Assembly (NCBI RefSeq): GCF_028554725.1
Contig: NC_071670.1
Location: 51,821,501-51,885,500 of the forward strand
Length of the DNA stretch: 64,000 bases
Direction of reading: 5' to 3'
Origin: Zeugodacus cucurbitae
Taxonomy: Eukaryota > Arthropoda > Insecta > Diptera > Tephritidae
The notes beneath the pieces were generated by a model. The model did no database searches and was not told the origin of the DNA. It saw only the letters and a program-made list of their open reading frames with translations. Position numbers and translations under genes: made by a program. Positions 62,861-64,000 of the stretch are shown here, in pieces; positions within the stretch are counted from its first letter, which is position 1, and the number at the start of each line of letters is the position of its first letter.

Positions 62861-63086
62861 GTGTGTAAATACTTTTGACTACTCCGAGTCTTCAGTTCAT
62901 TTGTTTATTTCTCCGCCATATTTCTAGCTATTCTAGCCAAACCGACTTCATTCTCTCGGGAATAGATCAAGGTTTACAACAACATCGCATTTTGTTACCC
63001 TGCGACAACAACAACAACAAGCGAAAGCTTTTTCTGTGAAACTTGTAAAAAAACGTCCGATGTGTAAATAATTTTGACTACCTCTG
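62861..63086 (-). repeat. Right inverted repeat of the Tc1-like element
   Basis: 226 bp, the reverse complement of the left repeat, with the same outer and inner sites. It ends …gactacctctg|TA. Confidence 0.9.
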
Positions 63087-63240
63087 TATATATATGTGAA
63101 ACCTATCGAAATTCTATATAAAAGTGAGTAGGTATTGCGAAGTATGACGATCTCTTGACGAACTTAAGTAATACTTTATAAGTCCTTCAATACCGTACCG
63201 AGAACCATAATAACATTATCTGAGGTGACTCTTAGGGCGT
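63087..63240. repeat. Segmental duplication, distal part of interrupted copy
   Basis: It resumes the unit broken by the Tc1-like insertion: 'tatatatgtgaaac', 'ttataagtccttcaatac', 'cgtaccgaga' and 'cattatctga' match 61128-61250 with substitutions and one inserted stretch (about 63115-63145). Confidence 0.7.
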
Positions 63241-64000
63241 CCGAAATATCTTTGACTGGGAAGTTTGAACAATGTTTATCGACAATGACAAATATTTAGA
63301 GGTATTCTACACATTGATTGAAAATGGACTATAGGTTATGCGGCAGTAATATCCACGGTCTAAAGACATTCTCAAATTATATGGATAATAGGATAGGTAT
63401 AGGAAATTGGGCTCTTTTAAATTACTGACTAAGTTCTTATTATATTAGTGTGAGAGTTTACGTAGGATGCCTAAAAGTCTAAAAATTCAAAATTCTAACA
63501 AAAATGGGCTGCTGATCGAGTGTTGATGGATTTAACTGGGTAGACATGCTCTAAAGTTCCAGTGTTGGATATGACCATCAATATCATGTTCGATTCTCGA
63601 TCTTAACGAGAAACAGAGATGTGTCATATAAATTAATAAGTTTTCCTGACATAGTGCCCTCTTTCAGCCCAACAATTTTAGGCAATCAATTCAAAAATTG
63701 TGTGGGTTTTTGAGAGTTCCTTGGATGTTCACCTTGTTATTGTTATTGTAGTGACAGAAAGTATTTCCTAGATAATTAAAAAAAATGCCGAGTTGACAGT
63801 GCTTAGATGGATATGAAATATGAGTCCATTCTGATTACATAGACTAAACTATCGTCGAGTCACTCTTTACTGGCTCTCACGATCTTTGCCAATAGTAATT
63901 AAGAAACATATTTGTTCGTTAAATTATTATTTTTAAATTCAATATATATTTTCGCTGAATTTTCGAAAACTGCCGCCTAGCAAACTGCAGCATACAGTTT
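63241..64000. other. Unique sequence to the window edge
   Basis: AT-rich, with no gene, element end or splice-bounded exon recognised. Confidence 0.4.

Larger units (their letters stand above)
61505..63086 (-). mobile_element. Tc1-like transposon, 1,582 bp, long inverted repeats, TA target duplication
   Basis: Ends begin CAGAGGTAGTCAAAATTATT and are flanked by TA on both sides (61503-61504 and 63087-63088). The inverted repeats are 226 bp each (61505-61730 and 62861-63086) with about five mismatches by eye. Each carries an outer 'tcaaaattatttacac' and an inner 'tcaaaagtatttacacac' site, an IR/DR layout as in Tc3- or Paris-like elements. A third inner copy lies at 61741-61760 on the left only. 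The element encodes a broken transposase on the minus strand. High repeat identity and a clean empty-site comparison suggest it is the youngest insertion in the window. Confidence 0.9.

Overview
This window is eukaryotic nuclear DNA from a higher fly, most probably a true fruit fly (Tephritidae). The evidence is an AT-rich background with long A/T runs, many TTG/CAA and TG/CA simple repeats, good fly-type splice signals with CTAAT branch points, and several copies of a mariner subfamily (DD41D, 'rosa' type) that I know from tephritids. There is no bacterial gene organisation. No complete host gene can be read. The sequence looks like a very long intron or intergenic desert with old transposons in it.

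Layout. 0-16 kb is mostly unique sequence: AT-rich blocks alternate with blocks of more balanced composition that hold the best candidates for host 5' exons (plus strand near 3.7, 5.7, 6.1 and 7.05 kb; one at 12.2-12.4 kb, minus strand favoured). 13.9-15.3 kb is unusually CpG-rich. 16-26 kb holds two MITE-like elements bounded by TTAA, a dispersed repeat with a hairpin end, and two DD34D mariner remnants. 28-32 kb holds a DD41D mariner pseudogene and a protein-like exon or small ORF on the minus strand. 36-43 kb holds two LINE fragments and two related CAGT-ended elements packed with a palindromic GGGATCCC repeat. 44-46 kb holds a second hairpin-ended repeat and a well-formed 75-bp exon candidate. 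48-57 kb holds two deleted DD41D copies, a 290-bp tandem duplication, a third TTAA MITE and a third LINE fragment. 60-64 kb holds two DD41D fragments, a segmental duplication, and an almost intact-ended Tc1-like transposon (1,582 bp, 226-bp inverted repeats) inserted into one copy of the duplication.

How it fits together. Nearly all transposase and reverse-transcriptase remnants (nine of ten) read on the minus strand, while most well-formed exon candidates read on the plus strand. That would fit a plus-strand host transcript in which antisense insertions are better tolerated, but this is inference. None of the transposons encodes an intact enzyme. The catalytic residues are visibly lost in several, so any recent movement, such as that of the Tc1-like copy, must have used enzyme made elsewhere.

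Host exons are called only from splice signals, codon pattern and protein-like reading, and all carry low to moderate confidence. No tRNA, rRNA, CRISPR or viral gene was recognised.
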